Source: Branchiostoma belcheri (taxonomy: Eukaryota > Chordata > Leptocardii > Amphioxiformes > Branchiostomatidae). Taken from it: a stretch of 64,000 bases of DNA. This document shows, piece after piece, positions 61,701 through 64,000 of the stretch (its first letter is position 1; each line of letters begins with the position of its first letter). The position numbers were made by a program, and so were the translations under genes. The DNA lies in NCBI RefSeq assembly GCF_001625305.1, contig NW_017804176.1, positions 372,001-436,000 of the forward strand, given 5' to 3'. The notes under the pieces were generated by a model. It was not told the DNA's origin and searched no databases. It saw only the letters and a program-made list of their open reading frames with translations.

Positions 61701-63777
61701 GAGACACTGATTTGAATGAATGGAATTTCAGAGAAAGACAGAGACAAAAGCTTCGAAATGTGTCATCAGATGATAAGCAGACAGGTATAGCAGGCTGAAA
61801 TAAAGAGATATTAAAGCACTGCATTATGTATGCAAAACTGAGCAAAGAAGGTTAATGTGATTAAAATACATGCTCAGCTTGCATGACAATTTCTCCAGAT
61901 AGTGCTAGATCAGTAAGATAGCTATGCCTACCGTTTGTTTGCTAATCCTTCTAATTACAGGCAGTATCAGAGGAACTCTGAGATAGATTGAGTTTTAAGC
62001 TTCTTTCTTATCGTTAATGAGTAGAGCATTCCTTTTGCTAGAGAGGCAGATTTTTAAGAAGGCTTTATAGTTACACCTAGAGGCTTTGCTTGCTTCAGGA
62101 GAAGAAGGAGCTGCAGAAAAGGCTGCAGAAGACCAAGAGGAGAAACCTGATGAAGGGGAGAAGGAAGAAGGGGAGAAAGACCAGGAGGGGGAGGGGGACC
62201 AAACAGCGGAAGAGCCAGCGGAAGAGCCTACTGGTGAGGGAGGGGACGGTACCCAAGCTGTGCTTCCTGCTAATGCTAGCACCCCCTGCATGCAATGAAC
62301 CTTATTGTACTGTTCAGTCACTTTTCTTGCTCACCCCACTTGTTTTTCATCAGGATCAGTTTAACAATACAGATCTTCCTGTCTTCTTGTATACCACCAA
62401 GTCTTTGACTTTGATAACTAGCTACTCGTAGTCTGATGCAAATTGGGCTAAGCAGTGTATAAGAAGAAGAACTACTTGTACTTTCACCACCATGCTGACT
62501 GACACTGGACTACACAATGGCTAACTTTATTTTACACTCCTCATTCTCATCCCATCTCTCTAAATGGTGATTTTTTCATCAGGTCACATTAAATAACAGT
62601 ACAGATATTCTCTGCCTTCCTGTATGTCAAGTCTACAACTTTCCCCACCATGCTGACTGACACTGTACACAAATAGCTAATACTCCTCAAATTCACCACT
62701 CCTTTCCTTCTCTTCCAGAAGTTTCCCTCTCCTGTAACGAGCTTGTCTGGTGTCCCTTTTAATCTCTAACCCACACAATGGACTCTTCCTGACTTGTCTT
62801 TTGTTTTACAGAGAGCAAACCAGAGCCACCAAAAGCACCTGAGCCCATTGTCGGTAAGGCTACAGATTAAATTACTTATTATATTGTGTAAATGAATGTG
62901 TCTGATATGTACCCCACAGTCAGCCCCCAACAAGTATCTCTAAGATATTTCATGCCCTTTTACCGGTAACCGGAAATGTATTATGACAACAAGATCTGAT
63001 GTTTCTGAATAAAGTAACAATTTGTATGCTAAATGTGGATCCAAATAGAGTCAACAGTCAAACATAACAATATCACAAAAAGTCATTAATGTGTTGTCAC
63101 ATATATTACATAATGCATATAGCAACAATACTTTAAAAAAATCAATACTTAAAAAAAAATCCAAGGCTGTCCCGTTGTCTTCCAGTTGATGCTAACCACC
63201 CTGAGGTGTTGAAGATGGTGGAGGATGCGGTGAAGGAGGCAGAGAAGCAGACGATCACCATCCCACCTGACGTGTATGTGGAGGTGATGGAGGAGAAGAT
63301 CAAGGAGGTGGAGAACAACCTGCGTACGAAGAACCCAGACGGACCCTTGTGAGTTATTGTCCTATAATTTCACCTTTATGGCAAAGTCACATTCATCATA
63401 AAGAAATAAAACAAACAAACTAGAATAGTGTAGACTCCTTATGTAGTGCTATTTTCCAACTTGTCATACATTGTATCCTACATGATACAGTCGATTGATT
63501 TGCACGATACAGTAACTGTTGATTGATTTCATGTGTTTCTCTCTAGCTTTGGTGGCTGGATCCTGGATAACTTCCCCAACAACCGTGACCAGTGGGCCGC
63601 CATGGTGGACAAGAACATCTGTCCCGACGATGTCATATGTCTCCGGGACAGCAGCGAGAATGGTGCGTACCTGCTGAAGCGTTGGTACAAGGTCAACCAG
63701 GAGGAGGTCGACGAGAAAGTCCGCGCCAGGAAGGTAGAAGAGGCTGCCGCGGAGGCAAAGGCAGCCGAGGAGGCTAG
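55757..63777 (+). CDS. AK9: Adenylate kinase 9, 5' part (runs past the right edge)
   Basis: Sixteen exons in the window join in phase: 55757-55774, 56422-56535, 56786-56906, 57189-57241, 57401-57497, 57719-57831, 58070-58249, 58743-58871, 59193-59509, 59857-60037, 61098-61242, 61481-61567, 62099-62233, 62812-62853, 63186-63348 and 63547-63777. AK9 is a large nucleoside mono/diphosphate kinase with several kinase domains. The first domain has the P-loop IGKPGSGKT and the later motif GYVLDGFP. The second has VTGPPTSGKTS and GGWILDNFPNNRDQW. Between them are segments very like human AK9, for example YLIELDANSNHR, RFRWRRSRW and NPRPYLLPPLPRPPCKLVV. The protein starts MADVEQ; an earlier out-of-frame ATG at 55739 stops quickly. 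Acidic insertions (exons ending at 58249, 61567 and 62233) are very Glu-rich. The donor after 56535 (GTTGGT) is weak. The last exon ends in a charged coiled-coil-like segment and splices onward, so further domains lie outside the window. Confidence 0.94.
61600..61645. repeat. ACAG-type simple repeat
   Basis: GACAGACAGACAGACAG followed by related AGGCAG/AGACAG units, in the AK9 intron after the exon ending at 61567. Confidence 0.85.
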
Positions 63778-64000
63778 GTGAGTTCTAGCACAGGTTGTTC
63801 TACTTGTTGCAGGATGCACAGTAAAGCTTCACATTCTGGATGTTCATTTATGTCATACCTTTGATGCTTGCAGATAGGATATAATGCATTTCAAGTCAGA
63901 CCCAAAATCTGTAGCACATTTCCTTGTACATGTACATTCCTTACATTTTTTGTATCTTAGATCACACAGAACAGTACTGCTTGGTCCAAATTCTAAGTAC

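Overview
The window looks like a piece of an invertebrate chordate genome, most likely an amphioxus (Branchiostoma). This is an inference from three things: intron-rich animal genes with clear vertebrate orthologues (ST8Sia, BHMT, PIGM, AK9, LAMP), 5-12 kb spacing with compact introns, and many short palindromic transposons and microsatellites. I ran no database search. All gene models were spliced by eye from GT/AG sites, reading-phase agreement and remembered family motifs.

Layout, left to right. (1) 1493-7322 (+): 3' part of an alpha-2,8-sialyltransferase gene with an unusually long stem region. (2) 9289-12865 (+): a complete betaine-homocysteine S-methyltransferase-like gene (copy A) with a non-LTR retrotransposon tail in an intron. 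(3) 17806-34278 (+): a small type I membrane protein with one CUB and one LDLa domain and an 11.6 kb first intron. (4) 36924-48778 (-): three further BHMT-like genes head to tail (copies B, C, D). All four BHMT copies have the same seven coding exons in the same phases and share a 72-bp block that is identical at every base. (5) 49541-51607 (-): an intronless LAMP-like protein with three lumenal LAMP domains. (6) 52648-54130 (-): PIGM, the first GPI mannosyltransferase, in two exons. (7) 55757 to the right edge (+): the 5' part of adenylate kinase 9.

These are separate eukaryotic genes, not an operon. The only functional grouping is the BHMT-like family (homocysteine remethylation). ST8Sia, the LAMP-like protein, the CUB/LDLa protein and PIGM all act in the secretory or endolysosomal system, but nothing suggests they are linked.

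The most unusual structures lie in non-coding DNA. They are a 307-bp-arm palindrome with a 9-bp target duplication in the last intron of BHMT copy D, and a minisatellite-bearing foldback element between PIGM and AK9. There is also a TTAA-flanked inverted-repeat element next to a 20-N assembly gap. Two different short inverted-repeat elements carry a hammerhead-ribozyme-like core, and one of them is flanked by a 14-bp direct repeat. Among the proteins, the BHMT-like copies have lost the usual betaine-cage residues and the C-terminal oligomerisation arm, so their methyl donor is open to question.
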